Source: an uncultured Caldimonas sp. (GTDB taxonomy: Bacteria > Pseudomonadota > Gammaproteobacteria > Burkholderiales > Burkholderiaceae). From it: a DNA stretch of 64,000 nucleotides. Below are positions 17,483 through 26,533 of the stretch, one piece after another. The stretch spans positions 13,501 to 77,500 of the forward strand of contig NZ_CAMLJQ010000019.1 in NCBI RefSeq assembly GCF_946480305.1. The letters are read 5' to 3'. The position numbers were made by a program, and so were the translations under genes. Below the pieces are notes generated by a model. That model was not told the DNA's origin and did not search any database. It worked only from the letters and a program-made list of their open reading frames with translations. The number at the start of each line of letters is the position of its first letter. Position 1 is the stretch's first letter.

Positions 17483-17516
17483 GCCGGCACGCTCCCTCCT
17501 CGGGAGGGTGGCCGGC
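17483..17516. repeat. Inverted repeat between prkA and yeaH
   Basis: GCCGGC (17483-17488) and CTCCC (17492-17496) pair with GGGAG (17502-17506) and GCCGGC (17511-17516) around a five-base loop. There is no T-run. It may stabilise or process the prkA-yeaH-spoVR message and so set unequal gene expression. Confidence 0.5.
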
Positions 17517-17538
17517 GTACTCGACGGGCGGGAGGTCA

Positions 17539-19461
17539 TCACGAGCTCTTCCGCACGCGCAGATACCACTCGCACAACAGCCGCACCTGCTTGGCCGTGT
17601 AGCCCTTCTGCACCATGCGGTTGACGAAGTCCTCGTGCTTCTTCTGCTCGTCGGCGCTCGACTTGGCGTTGAAGCTGATGACCGGCAGCAGCTCCTCGGT
17701 GTTCGAGAACATCTTCTTCTCGATCACCGTGCGCAGCTTCTCGTAGCTGGTCCACAGCGGGTTCTTGCCGGCGTTGTTGGCGCGCGCGCGCAGCACGAAG
17801 TTGACGATCTCGTTGCGGAAGTCCTTCGGGTTGCTGATGCCGGCCGGCTTCTCGATCTTCTCGAGCTCGGCGTTGAGCGACGAGCGGTCGAAGATCTCGC
17901 CGGTGTCGGGGTCGCGGTACTCCTGGTCCTGGATCCAGTAGTCGGCATACGTGACGTAGCGGTCGAAGATGTTCTGACCGTACTCGCTGTAGCTCTCGAG
18001 GTAGGCCGTCTGGATCTCCTTGCCGATGAACTCGGCATAGCGTGGCGCCAGCAGCTCCTTGATGTACGACAGGTACTTCTGCTCGACTTCAGCCGGGAAC
18101 TGCTCGCGCTCGATCTGCTGTTCGAGCACGTACATCAGGTGCACCGGGTTGGCCGCGACTTCGGTGGAGTCGAAGTTGAAGACCTTGGAGATGATCTTGA
18201 ACGCGAAGCGCGTCGAGACGCCGCTCATGCCTTCGTCGACACCCGCGTAGTCGCGGTATTCCTGCATCGACTTGGCCTTGGGGTCGGTGTCTTTCAGGTT
18301 GTCGCCGTCGTAGATCTGCATCTTGCTGAAGATGCTCGAGTTCTCGGGCTCCTTCAGGCGCGTCAGCACCGAGAACTGCGCCATCATCTTCAGCGTGCCG
18401 GGAGCACACGGCGCCTGCGACAGCGACGAGTTGCGCACCAGCTTCTCGTAGATCTTGATCTCTTCGGTCACGCGCAGGCAGTAGGGCACCTTGACGATGT
18501 AGATGCGGTCGAGGAAGGCCTCGTTGTTCTTGTTGTTGCGGAAGGTCTTCCACTCGCTCTCGTTCGAGTGGGCCAGGATGATGCCGTCGAAGGGAATCGC
18601 GCCGAAGCCCTCGGTGCCCTTGAAGTTGCCTTCCTGCGTGGCGGTCAGCAGCGGGTGCAGCACCTTGATCGGCGCCTTGAACATCTCGACGAACTCGAGC
18701 AGGCCCTGGTTGGCCAGGCACAGGCCGCCGGAGTAGCTGTAGGCGTCCGGGTCGTCCTGCGCGAAGGTTTCGAGCTTGCGGATGTCGACCTTGCCGACCA
18801 GGGAAGAGATGTCCTGGTTGTTCTCGTCGCCCGGTTCCGTCTTGGCCACCGCGATCTGCCGCAGCACCGACGGATAACGCTTGACCACCTTGAACTGGCG
18901 GATGTCGCCGCCGAATTCTTCGAGGCGTTTCACGGCCCACGGCGACAGGATGCGCTGCAGGTAGCGGCGCGGGATGCCGTATTCCTTTTCGAGGATGGCG
19001 CCGTCCTCGTCGGGGTCGAACAGGCCCAGCGGCGATTCGTTCACCGGCGAGCCCTTGATCGAATAGAAGGGCACGTGCTCCATCAGCTGCTTCAGGCGCT
19101 CGGCGATCGAGCTCTTGCCGCCGCCCACCGGGCCGAGCAGATACAGGATCTGCTTTTTCTCTTCGAGGCCTTGCGCGGCGTGGCGGAAGTACGAGACGAC
19201 CTGCTCGATCGCTTCTTCCATGCCATAGAACTCGCGGAAGGCCGGGTAGATCTTGATGACCTTGTTCGCAAAGATCCGCGACAGCCGCGTGTCGTTGCGC
19301 GTATCGACCAGCTCGGGTTCGCCGATGGCCTTGAGCATGCGCTCGGCCGCCGTGGCGTAGGCCAGGGGGTCGCGCTTGCAAATGTCGAGGTACTCCTGGA
19401 GGGAGAGTTCCTCTTCCCGGGTGCGCTCGTAGCGAGCAGCGAAGTTGCTGATGACATCCAT
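17539..19461 (-). CDS. prkA: Serine protein kinase PrkA (YeaG)
   Basis: A 640-residue protein, like E. coli YeaG (644). The N-terminal AAA-like P-loop is GPVGGGKSS (about residues 109-117), the C-terminal PrkA kinase domain is complete, and ASIKGSPV-type (here YSIKGSPVNESPLGLF) and LAHSNESEW blocks are present. It phosphorylates itself and unknown partners on serine, and in enterics it is induced by nitrogen and carbon starvation. First gene of prkA-yeaH-spoVR. A near-consensus sigma54 promoter lies about 134 bases upstream of its start. Confidence 0.95.
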   Translation of the reverse strand: MDVISNFAARYERTREEELSLQEYLDICKRDPLAYATAAERMLKAIGEPELVDTRNDTRLSRIFANKVIKIYPAFREFYGMEEAIEQVVSYFRHAAQGLEEKKQILYLLGPVGGGKSSIAERLKQLMEHVPFYSIKGSPVNESPLGLFDPDEDGAILEKEYGIPRRYLQRILSPWAVKRLEEFGGDIRQFKVVKRYPSVLRQIAVAKTEPGDENNQDISSLVGKVDIRKLETFAQDDPDAYSYSGGLCLANQGLLEFVEMFKAPIKVLHPLLTATQEGNFKGTEGFGAIPFDGIILAHSNESEWKTFRNNKNNEAFLDRIYIVKVPYCLRVTEEIKIYEKLVRNSSLSQAPCAPGTLKMMAQFSVLTRLKEPENSSIFSKMQIYDGDNLKDTDPKAKSMQEYRDYAGVDEGMSGVSTRFAFKIISKVFNFDSTEVAANPVHLMYVLEQQIEREQFPAEVEQKYLSYIKELLAPRYAEFIGKEIQTAYLESYSEYGQNIFDRYVTYADYWIQDQEYRDPDTGEIFDRSSLNAELEKIEKPAGISNPKDFRNEIVNFVLRARANNAGKNPLWTSYEKLRTVIEKKMFSNTEELLPVISFNAKSSADEQKKHEDFVNRMVQKGYTAKQVRLLCEWYLRVRKSS

Positions 19462-19605
19462 CGCAGACCTCCTAGATCCCTTTCCGACTCGACGTTGCCG
19501 CTGCTGCGGCGCCGCGCCTCGTCATGATTTCAGCATGGGCGAAATCGCTGGCATGCATGCCGTGAACAGAGGGTAAAACACGCGCTTGTTTAACGAGTCT
19601 TGTAG

Positions 19606-19621
19606 TGCAAGGAGCGTGCCC
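19606..19621 (-). promoter_or_regulatory. Sigma54 (RpoN) -24/-12 promoter of prkA-yeaH-spoVR
   Basis: Read on the minus strand, GGGCACG-CTCC-TTGCA fits the consensus TGGCACG-N4-TTGCA with one mismatch and exact spacing. Transcription would begin near 19595 and give a leader of about 134 bases before prkA. In E. coli the homologous yeaGH operon is known to be sigma54/NtrC dependent, which supports the call. I could not identify an enhancer site for the activator. Confidence 0.72.
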
Positions 19622-20074
19622 TGAAAAGAGGGTCCTTGCGTATACACCACATACTCTTTCCTACTGTCTGAAGGAGAGCACAGCAGGAGGGAAAGTTCCA
19701 CCGGGTATGTGCGGTCATCCCCGCGTATGCGTGTGACAAGTTGCGCGTGTGAGCGCGTTGTTTCCCGTGGTTGAGGTGTCGTCGCCTGGCGCTGCGCGAA
19801 TGCTCGCGACGCAATGGGGCTGAACGTGGGCGTCGATGCCGATGACGCTGGCGCATCGTGCGGCAAGTCCTGCTGTACCGCATGCCCGGGCGAGGGCGGC
19901 GCGCGCAGTACAGCACCAGGGTGAGGCGCACCGCAATCGTGTGTCGCCAGCGCCGACGGCCTTCAGTGCGGGATCGGCGGTGGTGGCAACAATCGAGCCG
20001 GCAAGCGGCGCACTTTTGGGCTGAGGGGTCGCAATCGGCGCCTTCAGTTGGTGCGCCGTGATGGTGAGCCGATG
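19622..20074. other. Intergenic region upstream of the prkA promoter
   Basis: About 450 bases between the prkA promoter and the end of parB. Minus-strand open frames occur here, but none has a ribosome site or recognisable protein. The stretch is less GC-rich than its surroundings (GTATAC, TTTCCTACTG near 19640-19670), which fits an activator-binding or bent region upstream of a sigma54 promoter. No defined site is claimed. Confidence 0.35.
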
Positions 20075-20974
20075 CTAGCGGCTGCCGAGGCCGAGTTTCT
20101 CCAGCACGCCGTTCAGTTCGTCCAGCGAGCCGAAGCCGATCGCGATTTCACCCTGTTCTCCGCGCTTCGTACGCTTTTTGACGCGAATTTCGACCTGTGC
20201 GGTCAGATGGTCGGACAGTTCTTCTTCGATCCGGGCGAGGTCGCGCGGCTTTTCTTTCTTGACCCGCAGCAGCGGCGACTGGCGGGCGTGGCCAACCCGG
20301 GTGACCAGTTTTTCGGCTTCGCGCACGCTCAGCTTCTTCGCGACGATCTCGTTGGCGCTCAGGATCTGCTGTGCGGCATCGAGCGGCAGCAGCGCGCGGG
20401 CGTGGCCCATGTCGAGGTCGCCGGCCATCAGCATGTTCTGCACCGGCTCGGCCAGGTGCAGCAGGCGCAGCAGGTTGGAGGCGGCACTGCGCGAGCGGCC
20501 TACCGCCTGCGCGGCCTGTTCGTGCGTGAGGCCGAATTCGTTGACCAGACGCTGCAGGCCCTGCGCCTCCTCGAGCGGGTTGAGGTCTTCGCGCTGGATG
20601 TTCTCGATCAGCGCCATCGCCGCGGCGGCCTCGTCCGGCACCTCCTTCACCAGCACCGGCACTTCGTCCAGCCCGGCGAGCTTGGCGGCCCGGGAGCGGC
20701 GCTCGCCCGCGATGATTTCGTACTTGCTCGGGCCGACCGGTCGCACCAGGATGGGCTGCATGACGCCCTGGGCCTTGATGCTTTCCGCCAGTTCATAGAG
20801 CGAGCCTTCGTCCATGCGCGTGCGCGGCTGGTACTTGCCCGGCTGCAGCTGCGAGAGCTTCAGCACGGACGGCGTGCCGTCTTTTTGGGGTGTGGCAGCC
20901 AGGGTGTCGCTGACTTTGGGGCCGAGCAGTGCTTCGAGGCCCAGGCCGAGGCCTTTCGGTTTTTTGGTGACCAT
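20075..20974 (-). CDS. parB: Chromosome partitioning protein ParB
   Basis: 299 residues. ParB binds parS and spreads along DNA as a CTP-dependent clamp, working with ParA to segregate the origin region. The CTP-binding box GERRSRAAK and the ENIQREDLNPLEEA block are visible in the N-terminal domain; the helix-turn-helix is LTHEQAAQAVGRSRSAASNLLRL. The start MVTKKPKGLGLGLEALL is classic chromosomal ParB. It is the last gene of the mnmG-to-parB cluster, and three parS sites lie 3-4 kb upstream. Confidence 0.97.
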   Translation of the reverse strand: MVTKKPKGLGLGLEALLGPKVSDTLAATPQKDGTPSVLKLSQLQPGKYQPRTRMDEGSLYELAESIKAQGVMQPILVRPVGPSKYEIIAGERRSRAAKLAGLDEVPVLVKEVPDEAAAAMALIENIQREDLNPLEEAQGLQRLVNEFGLTHEQAAQAVGRSRSAASNLLRLLHLAEPVQNMLMAGDLDMGHARALLPLDAAQQILSANEIVAKKLSVREAEKLVTRVGHARQSPLLRVKKEKPRDLARIEEELSDHLTAQVEIRVKKRTKRGEQGEIAIGFGSLDELNGVLEKLGLGSR

Positions 20975-21001
20975 GAGGGGTGTGTCGGTATTCGAGGAAA
21001 G

Positions 21002-21547
21002 TCAGTCGGTGGCGCACAGCGCCTGCAGCAATGCGCGGCCCTCGGCCCAGTCACCCAGGCCCGACTCGGCATTGATGTGGCCACGGGGGCCGATGTTCAC
21101 GAGCGTGGCATGCCACTGCGCGGCCGTTTCGGCGGCCCGCTCGGGCGAGCAGAAGGGGTCGTTCGTGCTGATCACTGCGGTGGCAGGGAAGGGCAGCGGC
21201 TGGCGCACGACGGGGCGCCAGGAGTAGAGCTGCGGCGGCGTGTCCTCGCGTTCGGGGTCCGGAACGGCGACCAGGAGGGCCGCACGCACGCGCTGCGTGT
21301 GTCGTGAGTGGGCGGCCCAGGAGGCCACGAGCTGGCAGCCGAGGCTGTGGGCGACCAGCACGGCGGGCCGTTCATCGGCGAGCAGCACTTCTTCGAGGCG
21401 GGCCATCCAGTCGCCGCGCCGCGGCCATTCCCAGTCGTCTTGCTGCACGCGCTGGTCGCCGTACAGCGCTTCCCAGCGGCTTTGCCAATGTTCGGGGCCG
21501 GAGCTGAGCCAGCCCGGCAGGGTGAGGATGCGCAACGGCGGCGACAT
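21002..21547 (-). CDS. RBBP9/YdeN-like serine hydrolase
   Basis: A 181-residue alpha/beta hydrolase. LPGWLSSGPEHWQSRW at the start, the nucleophile elbow VAHSLGC (Ser about 68), the Asp of NDPFCSPE and the His of GHINAES make up the family triad. Substrate unknown; members are small cytosolic esterases. It sits between parA and parB, 27 bases before parB, so it is very likely co-transcribed with the partition genes. A direct role in segregation is not implied. Confidence 0.88.
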   Translation of the reverse strand: MSPPLRILTLPGWLSSGPEHWQSRWEALYGDQRVQQDDWEWPRRGDWMARLEEVLLADERPAVLVAHSLGCQLVASWAAHSRHTQRVRAALLVAVPDPEREDTPPQLYSWRPVVRQPLPFPATAVISTNDPFCSPERAAETAAQWHATLVNIGPRGHINAESGLGDWAEGRALLQALCATD

Positions 21548-21598
21548 GCGATGGGGTGGGTGCGAAACGGAGGTGGGTTGGGCCGGCTGCTGCCGGCA

Positions 21599-22120
21599 TC
21601 AGCGCATTGTGCCGGCAGCCGGTCCGGACACCTGGACCCTGCCTTCCGAAGATTGCATCACGACGCTTCCGTCGAGCATGCCGAAGGTGTCGGTCGTCAC
21701 CGAGTCGATGATGACGGCATTGGCAAGGCTGAGGCGCGAGCGGGTCTGGGTCGTCGCGTGCTTCTTGTCATCGCTGATCTCGACGCGGTCAATGTTGATC
21801 GCGAAGTCGACGCCAAACTCGGAGCCGGCAGGCAGGGTGCGGTCCATCGCGGCCTTGGCCTCGAAGAACTGGCGCATGTTCTCGCAGCTTTGTTCGCGGT
21901 CGATGTACTGCTGCTGGACCGCGCCGGCGACGACGTGGACGAACTGGCCCTCGAAGTCCGGGGCGAGCTGCTCGCACAGCGCCTCGGCGTCCTTGCGTTG
22001 CATCGCGTCGACGTGCGCGCGGACATACCGCATCAGCTTGGCTTCGCTGATCTCGCGCTGGTCTTTCCAGTAATAGCCGCCCGCCGCTGCAAGGAGGATG
22101 AGCAGAACGACGATCCTCAT
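21599..22120 (-). CDS. Membrane-anchored NTF2-like protein
   Basis: A 173-residue protein: an N-terminal hydrophobic anchor (MRIVVLLILLAAAGGYYW) then a soluble domain that looks NTF2/SnoaL-like (MRYVRAHVDAMQRKDAEALCEQL helices, then beta-rich segments). ATG 22120 has GAGGGAG upstream. It lies 47 bases after the parA stop on the same strand, so it belongs to the partition operon. It is probably periplasmic. No catalytic residue is evident and the function is unknown. Confidence 0.78.
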   Translation of the reverse strand: MRIVVLLILLAAAGGYYWKDQREISEAKLMRYVRAHVDAMQRKDAEALCEQLAPDFEGQFVHVVAGAVQQQYIDREQSCENMRQFFEAKAAMDRTLPAGSEFGVDFAINIDRVEISDDKKHATTQTRSRLSLANAVIIDSVTTDTFGMLDGSVVMQSSEGRVQVSGPAAGTMR

Positions 22121-22167
22121 GTCGGTCTCCCTCGGTTTGTTGTTTTGTTTTCGATGTGAGTGGGTGC

Positions 22168-22938
22168 CTACATAGATGCGATCCGGGCCACCATCTCCTT
22201 GGCGAATTCGACGTACGACTGCGCGCCGCGGGACGCAGGATCGAAGACCACGCCGGGTTGGCCGTAGCTGGGGGCCTCGGCCAGCCGCACGTTGCGCGGG
22301 ATCACGCTGTGGAAGACCTTGTCGCCGAAATGCTGCTTGAGCTGCTCGCTGACCTGGCTTTGCAGCGTGATGCGGGGGTCGTACATCACGCGCAGCAGGC
22401 CGATGATCTTGAGATCCGGGTTCAGGTTGGCATGCACCTGCTTGATGGTGTTGACCAGATCGGACAGCCCTTCGAGCGCGAAGTACTCGCACTGCATCGG
22501 CACGATCACGCCATGGGCACAGACGAGTCCATTGAGCGTGAGCATCGAAAGCGAAGGCGGGCAATCGATCAGCACGAAGTCGTAATCGCCGTCGGCGGCT
22601 TCGAGGGCGGCTTTGAGTCGGCGCTCGCGCCGCTCCTGGTCCACCAGTTCGACCTCGGCGCCGGCCAGTTCGCGGTTGGCGCCCAGCACGTCGTAGCCGC
22701 CCAGCTCGGACCGGGCCTTGGCTTCGCTGACGCTGGCCGATTCGAGCAGCACGTCGTACACCGTGGTCGGCAAGGCTCGCTTGTCGACGCCGGAGCCCAT
22801 CGTGGCATTGCCTTGCGGATCGAGGTCTACCAGCAGCACGCGCTGGCCGACCTTGGCGAGGCCGGCGGCGAGGTTCACGGCGGTGGTCGTCTTGCCGACC
22901 CCGCCTTTCTGGTTGGCAATGCAGAAGATCTTGGCCAT
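22168..22938 (-). CDS. parA: Chromosome partitioning ATPase ParA
   Basis: 256 residues, the usual length for chromosomal ParA/Soj. The deviant Walker A motif KGGVGKTTT (residues 11-19), the Walker A' [14 protein letters not shown] and Walker [11 protein letters not shown] are all present. It binds DNA nonspecifically as an ATP dimer and is released by ParB. It is preceded by lysE after 163 bases, which leaves room for a promoter, and followed by the anchored NTF2-like protein. Confidence 0.97.
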   Translation of the reverse strand: MAKIFCIANQKGGVGKTTTAVNLAAGLAKVGQRVLLVDLDPQGNATMGSGVDKRALPTTVYDVLLESASVSEAKARSELGGYDVLGANRELAGAEVELVDQERRERRLKAALEAADGDYDFVLIDCPPSLSMLTLNGLVCAHGVIVPMQCEYFALEGLSDLVNTIKQVHANLNPDLKIIGLLRVMYDPRITLQSQVSEQLKQHFGDKVFHSVIPRNVRLAEAPSYGQPGVVFDPASRGAQSYVEFAKEMVARIASM

Positions 22939-23101
22939 CTATTCCAGTCAGCTCAGGTGCAGGGGCGCTAAAAGGCACGCGCCGACAAGGGCGATGCGTT
23001 GGCGTGGTGTTCGGGATGGGGCGCCGAAGGCGGGCGCCGAAAGGCTGGGGCGAACGGGTGGATTTTCCCGGGCAGGGGTTGCGAGCGTCAAGGACGTGCA
23101 C

Positions 23102-23713
23102 TCACTGCGTTGTCAGTTTGATGCCGAAACCGACCAGGAAAACGCCAGCCAAGCGCTCGAGCCACTTCGCGAACCGCCGGTGCGCCTTGACCCGGGCGGC
23201 CACCGCGTCGGCGAACGCGCACAGGGTGAGGCAATAGGCGAGGGTGATGGTGGCGATGGTGGCGGCCATGGCGACAAAGGTGGTGGTGCCTTGATGCGTG
23301 GCGGGGTCGATGAACAGCGGGAAGAAGGCCATGTAGAAGATGATGGCCTTCGGATTGAGAAGCGTGATCAGGCAGGTCTGGCGCAAGTAGCGGCCGGCCT
23401 GCATCTCGACCCCGGGTGTTGCGCCATCGCGCGCGCGGATCAGCTTGAAGCCGATCCAGGCCAGGTAGGCGGCGCCTGCGTACTGAATGAAGTGGAACGC
23501 GGCCGGGTGCGCGGCGAGCAGCGCGGCCACGCCGCCGACGGCAAGCCACATCAGGGCTTGGTCGCCCGCGATGATCCCGAGGGTTGCGGCCGCTCCGCCG
23601 CGTAGCCCTCCTTTGCCGGTGGCGGCGAGGAGCGCGAACGTGCCCGGGCCGGGCAGCGCCAGGAACACCAGCACGGCGGCGCAGAAGGCGGGGTAATCGG
23701 AGATGCCGAACAT
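23102..23713 (-). CDS. LysE family amino-acid exporter
   Basis: 203 residues with about six membrane spans. The family entry block ALPGPGTFALLAATGKGGLRGG (residues about 20-41) is clear, as is LITLLNPKAIIFYMAFFPLF. Exports an amino acid or homoserine-like metabolite across the inner membrane; substrate not predictable. It begins four bases after the rsmG stop, in the typical betaproteobacterial order rsmG-lysE-parA. Confidence 0.92.
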   Translation of the reverse strand: MFGISDYPAFCAAVLVFLALPGPGTFALLAATGKGGLRGGAAATLGIIAGDQALMWLAVGGVAALLAAHPAAFHFIQYAGAAYLAWIGFKLIRARDGATPGVEMQAGRYLRQTCLITLLNPKAIIFYMAFFPLFIDPATHQGTTTFVAMAATIATITLAYCLTLCAFADAVAARVKAHRRFAKWLERLAGVFLVGFGIKLTTQ

Positions 23714-23717
23714 CGTG

Positions 23718-24395
23718 TCAGAGCAGGGTGGGTTGTACGGGTCGAATCCAGACGAGGCAACGGTCTGCGTCCAGCTGCGGTACGGTCAGTTGTTCCACGT
23801 GAAACACGTCGAGGTCGTCGTTCAATTCGGCGAGTTCACTGGCCGATGGTTTGCCCTTCATCGCCATCCAACGCCCGCTGGGTGCGAGGTGAACGCGGCT
23901 CAGCGAGGTGAAGTCGTGGAGTGACGCAAATGCGCGCGAGGTGACGACATCGGCCTCGGCGGGATCCATGTTCTCGACGCGCGCGTGCTTCGCCGTCAGG
24001 TTGGGAAGTTTCAGCTGGGCCGCAACCTGCTGGATGAACGTCGCCTTCTTCGCCACCGTGTCGACGCAAATGACCTCGGCTTGGGGTAGAGCGATGGCGA
24101 TCACCACGCCAGGCAGCCCTGCGCCGCTGCCGACATCCAGCAATCGGAACGGCCGCGTGCCTATCTCTCTCAGCAGCGCGGGGACGCAGGCCAGGCTGTC
24201 GAGAATGTGTTGCGCCAGCATCTCCCGGGGGTCGCGGACCGCCGTCAGGTTGTATACCCGGTTCCACTTGGCGATCAGCGCGACATAGTCGAGCAGGTGC
24301 TGCAGTTGTGACGGGGAGAGGTCGACGCCGAGTGCGGTCGCGCTGCTACGAAGGTGCTCAAGGTCGGCGGGAGAGGGCAGGGTTTGATGGGGCAT
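23718..24395 (-). CDS. rsmG: 16S rRNA (guanine527-N7)-methyltransferase RsmG
   Basis: Methylates N7 of G527 in 16S rRNA; loss gives low-level streptomycin resistance. SAM-binding LLDVGSGAGLPGVVIAIALP and the block KWNRVYNLTAVRDPREML are diagnostic. ATG 24395 follows the mnmG stop TGA after a single base and gives 225 residues. An ATG at 24428 would overlap mnmG by 32 bases and is the alternative. Near the C-terminus its coding sequence contains a parS-like site (VFHVEQL codons). Confidence 0.95.
   Translation of the reverse strand: MPHQTLPSPADLEHLRSSATALGVDLSPSQLQHLLDYVALIAKWNRVYNLTAVRDPREMLAQHILDSLACVPALLREIGTRPFRLLDVGSGAGLPGVVIAIALPQAEVICVDTVAKKATFIQQVAAQLKLPNLTAKHARVENMDPAEADVVTSRAFASLHDFTSLSRVHLAPSGRWMAMKGKPSASELAELNDDLDVFHVEQLTVPQLDADRCLVWIRPVQPTLL
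23791..23806. promoter_or_regulatory. parS site 1 (one mismatch), inside rsmG
   Basis: TGTTCCACGTGAAACA differs from the ParB consensus TGTTTCACGTGAAACA at one position. It lies within the rsmG coding sequence, about 2.8 kb upstream of parB. Two perfect copies lie in mnmG. Confidence 0.85.
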
Positions 24396-24396
24396 G

Positions 24397-26370
24397 TCAC
24401 GCGGCATCGGCGGGGTCGGTGTTGTCATTCGCGGCCCGGTCGAAGCCCCGGAAGCGGCCCTTCTTCAAATGCACCAACAGCAACGAGATGGCGGCGGGCG
24501 TGATGCCTGAGATTCGGCTGGCCTGCCCGAGTGTCTCAGGGCGGTGCTTGTTCAGCTTCTGTCGCGCCTCAAAGCTCAACGCTTTCACTTCCATGTAGTC
24601 CAGTTCAGCCGGTAGCCGCAGGTTTTCGTAGTGCGTGGCGCGTTGCACTTCTTCGTTCTGCTTGTCGATGTAGCCGGCGTACTTGATGCTGATCTCGACC
24701 TGTTCCACAACGGCGTCGGCCAGCGTCGCGCCCAACTCATCCCGCAGTGTTTCACGTGAAACACCGCTGTCCGGCTTCGCGATGCGGGCTACTTCGGCGA
24801 CCTGCTCGAAGCCGACCGCGGGCCGGCGCAGCAAGTCCGTGAGGTTGTATTCGCGCTCCAACGGTTTGCCGAGCAAGCGCTCAGCGTCCTCGGCTGGAAG
24901 GATGCCGGGGTGTACCCACGTGGAACGAAGCCGCTCTGTTTCACGTGAAACAGCGTCGCGCTTGCGGTTGAACGCGGCCCAGCGCGCATCGTCCACCAAG
25001 CCCAGTTCGCGACCGATCTCGGTCAAGCGCATGTCAGCGTTGTCTTCACGGAGCTGCAGGCGGAACTCGGCCCGGCTGGTGAACATCCGGTAGGGCTCGG
25101 TCACGCCCTTGGTGATCAGGTCGTCCACCAGCACGCCCAGGTACGCTTGGTCGCGGCGTGGCACCCAAGCCTCCTGCCCCCGCGCGAGCAGGGCGGCGTT
25201 GAGCCCGGCGAACAGGCCCTGTGCAGCTGCTTCCTCGTAGCCGGTGGTGCCGTTGATCTGCCCGGCGAAGAACAGGCCGCCGATGGCGCGGGTTTCAAAA
25301 CTCGCCTTCAGCTCCCGCGGGTCGAAGTAGTCGTACTCGATGGCGTAGCCCGGGCGCAGGATGTGCGCGTCTTCCAGGCCGGGCATCGAGCGCACCGCGG
25401 CGAGCTGCACGTCGAAGGGCAGGGAGGTCGAAATGCCGTTCGGATAGAACTCGTTCGTGGTCAGCCCTTCCGGCTCGAGAAAGATCTGGTGCGAGTCCTT
25501 GTCGGCAAAGCGATTGATCTTGTCTTCGATGCTGGGGCAATAGCGAGGGCCCACCCCTTCGATCACGCCGGTGAACATCGGGCTGCGGTCGAAGCCGGAG
25601 CGGATGATCTCGTGCGTGCGTTCGTTGGTGTGCGTGATCCAGCAGGGCACCTGACGCGGGTGTTGATCGGCCGAGCCCAGGAAGCTGAACACGGGCACAG
25701 GGTCCAGGTCGCCCGGCTGTTCGGTCAGCTCGGAGAAGTCGATCGAGCGGCCGTCGATGCGCGGCGGCGTGCCGGTCTTCAGGCGACCCTGTGGCAGCTT
25801 CAACTCTTTCAAGCGGCCGGACAGCGACACCGCGGGCGGGTCGCCGGCGCGACCGGCCGCGTAGTTCTGCAGCCCGACGTGGATCTTGCCGTCGAGGAAG
25901 GTGCCGGCGGTGAGCACGACGGCCCGGGCGCGAAAGCGTATGCCCACCTGCGTCACGGCGCCCACCACGCGGTCGCCCTCCAGCATCAGGTCGTCGACCG
26001 CCTGCTGGAACAACCACAGGTTGGGCTGGTTCTCGAGCCGCCGTCGGATCGCAGCCTTGTAGAGAATGCGGTCTGCTTGCGCCCGCGTCGCACGCACGGC
26101 GGGGCCCTTCGAGCTGTTGAGGATGCGGAACTGGATGCCCGCCTCGTCGGTGGCTGCGGCCATCGCGCCGCCCAGCGCGTCGATTTCCTTCACCAGGTGG
26201 CCCTTGCCGATGCCGCCGATCGACGGGTTGCAGCTCATCTGCCCCAGCGTCTCGATGTTGTGCGTCAGCAGCAGCGTGGCGCAGCCCATGCGGGCGGCTG
26301 CGAGCGCGGCTTCCGTGCCGGCGTGCCCGCCACCGACCACGATCACGTCGAATTCCTTGGGGTAGAGCAT
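24397..26370 (-). CDS. mnmG: tRNA uridine-5-carboxymethylaminomethyl modification enzyme MnmG
   Basis: 657 residues (E. coli MnmG 629). With MnmE it installs the carboxymethylaminomethyl group at wobble U34 of tRNAs, using FAD and methylenetetrahydrofolate. The FAD motif [20 protein letters not shown] is at the N-terminus; [37 protein letters not shown] and the C-terminal [12 protein letters not shown] block follow. ATG 26370 has GAGGT upstream; the frame is open to 26418 but those residues are atypical. Two perfect parS sites are embedded in its coding sequence. Confidence 0.97.
   Translation of the reverse strand: MLYPKEFDVIVVGGGHAGTEAALAAARMGCATLLLTHNIETLGQMSCNPSIGGIGKGHLVKEIDALGGAMAAATDEAGIQFRILNSSKGPAVRATRAQADRILYKAAIRRRLENQPNLWLFQQAVDDLMLEGDRVVGAVTQVGIRFRARAVVLTAGTFLDGKIHVGLQNYAAGRAGDPPAVSLSGRLKELKLPQGRLKTGTPPRIDGRSIDFSELTEQPGDLDPVPVFSFLGSADQHPRQVPCWITHTNERTHEIIRSGFDRSPMFTGVIEGVGPRYCPSIEDKINRFADKDSHQIFLEPEGLTTNEFYPNGISTSLPFDVQLAAVRSMPGLEDAHILRPGYAIEYDYFDPRELKASFETRAIGGLFFAGQINGTTGYEEAAAQGLFAGLNAALLARGQEAWVPRRDQAYLGVLVDDLITKGVTEPYRMFTSRAEFRLQLREDNADMRLTEIGRELGLVDDARWAAFNRKRDAVSRETERLRSTWVHPGILPAEDAERLLGKPLEREYNLTDLLRRPAVGFEQVAEVARIAKPDSGVSRETLRDELGATLADAVVEQVEISIKYAGYIDKQNEEVQRATHYENLRLPAELDYMEVKALSFEARQKLNKHRPETLGQASRISGITPAAISLLLVHLKKGRFRGFDRAANDNTDPADAA
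24748..24763. promoter_or_regulatory. parS site 2 (perfect), inside mnmG
   Basis: TGTTTCACGTGAAACA, the exact 16-bp ParB consensus, extended to an 18-bp palindrome by flanking G and C (24747-24764). Confidence 0.95.
24937..24952. promoter_or_regulatory. parS site 3 (perfect), inside mnmG
   Basis: A second exact TGTTTCACGTGAAACA, 189 bases from site 2. The cluster marks the ParB loading zone, normally within a few kb to tens of kb of the replication origin. Confidence 0.95.
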
Positions 26371-26533
26371 GTTGTACCTCGTGGGGCTGTGGCGCCAGGA
26401 GGAAGCGGCGCGGCCCATGGGCCCGAGTGTGCTCCCGAAGGCGGAGCGTGGGCAAACGGCGGATTTTAAGTTTCCGGCCGAAGGAAGTCACCCGCTGGGG
26501 CTACTGCGGTCGGCAGGGCGTTCCGTGTTGGCA

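Noticed and set aside
16051..19527. A 1158-codon open frame on the plus strand
   Set aside because: It is antisense to prkA, yeaH and spoVR, which have clear families and ribosome sites. High GC at third positions leaves long stop-free frames on the opposite strand.
19522..19931. Minus-strand open frames of 110-115 codons upstream of prkA
   Set aside because: No ribosome site, odd composition, and they overlap the sigma54 promoter region.
21599..23101. A 500-codon minus-strand frame that joins the NTF2-like protein to upstream sequence
   Set aside because: Its N-terminal two-thirds is an out-of-frame reading of parA; the true start is ATG 22120 with a good ribosome site.
24908..24926. A possible fourth parS (CCACGTGG in GTACCCACGTGGAAC)
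   Set aside because: Only the CACGTG core and few flanking bases agree with the consensus; it has several mismatches, so it is not called.
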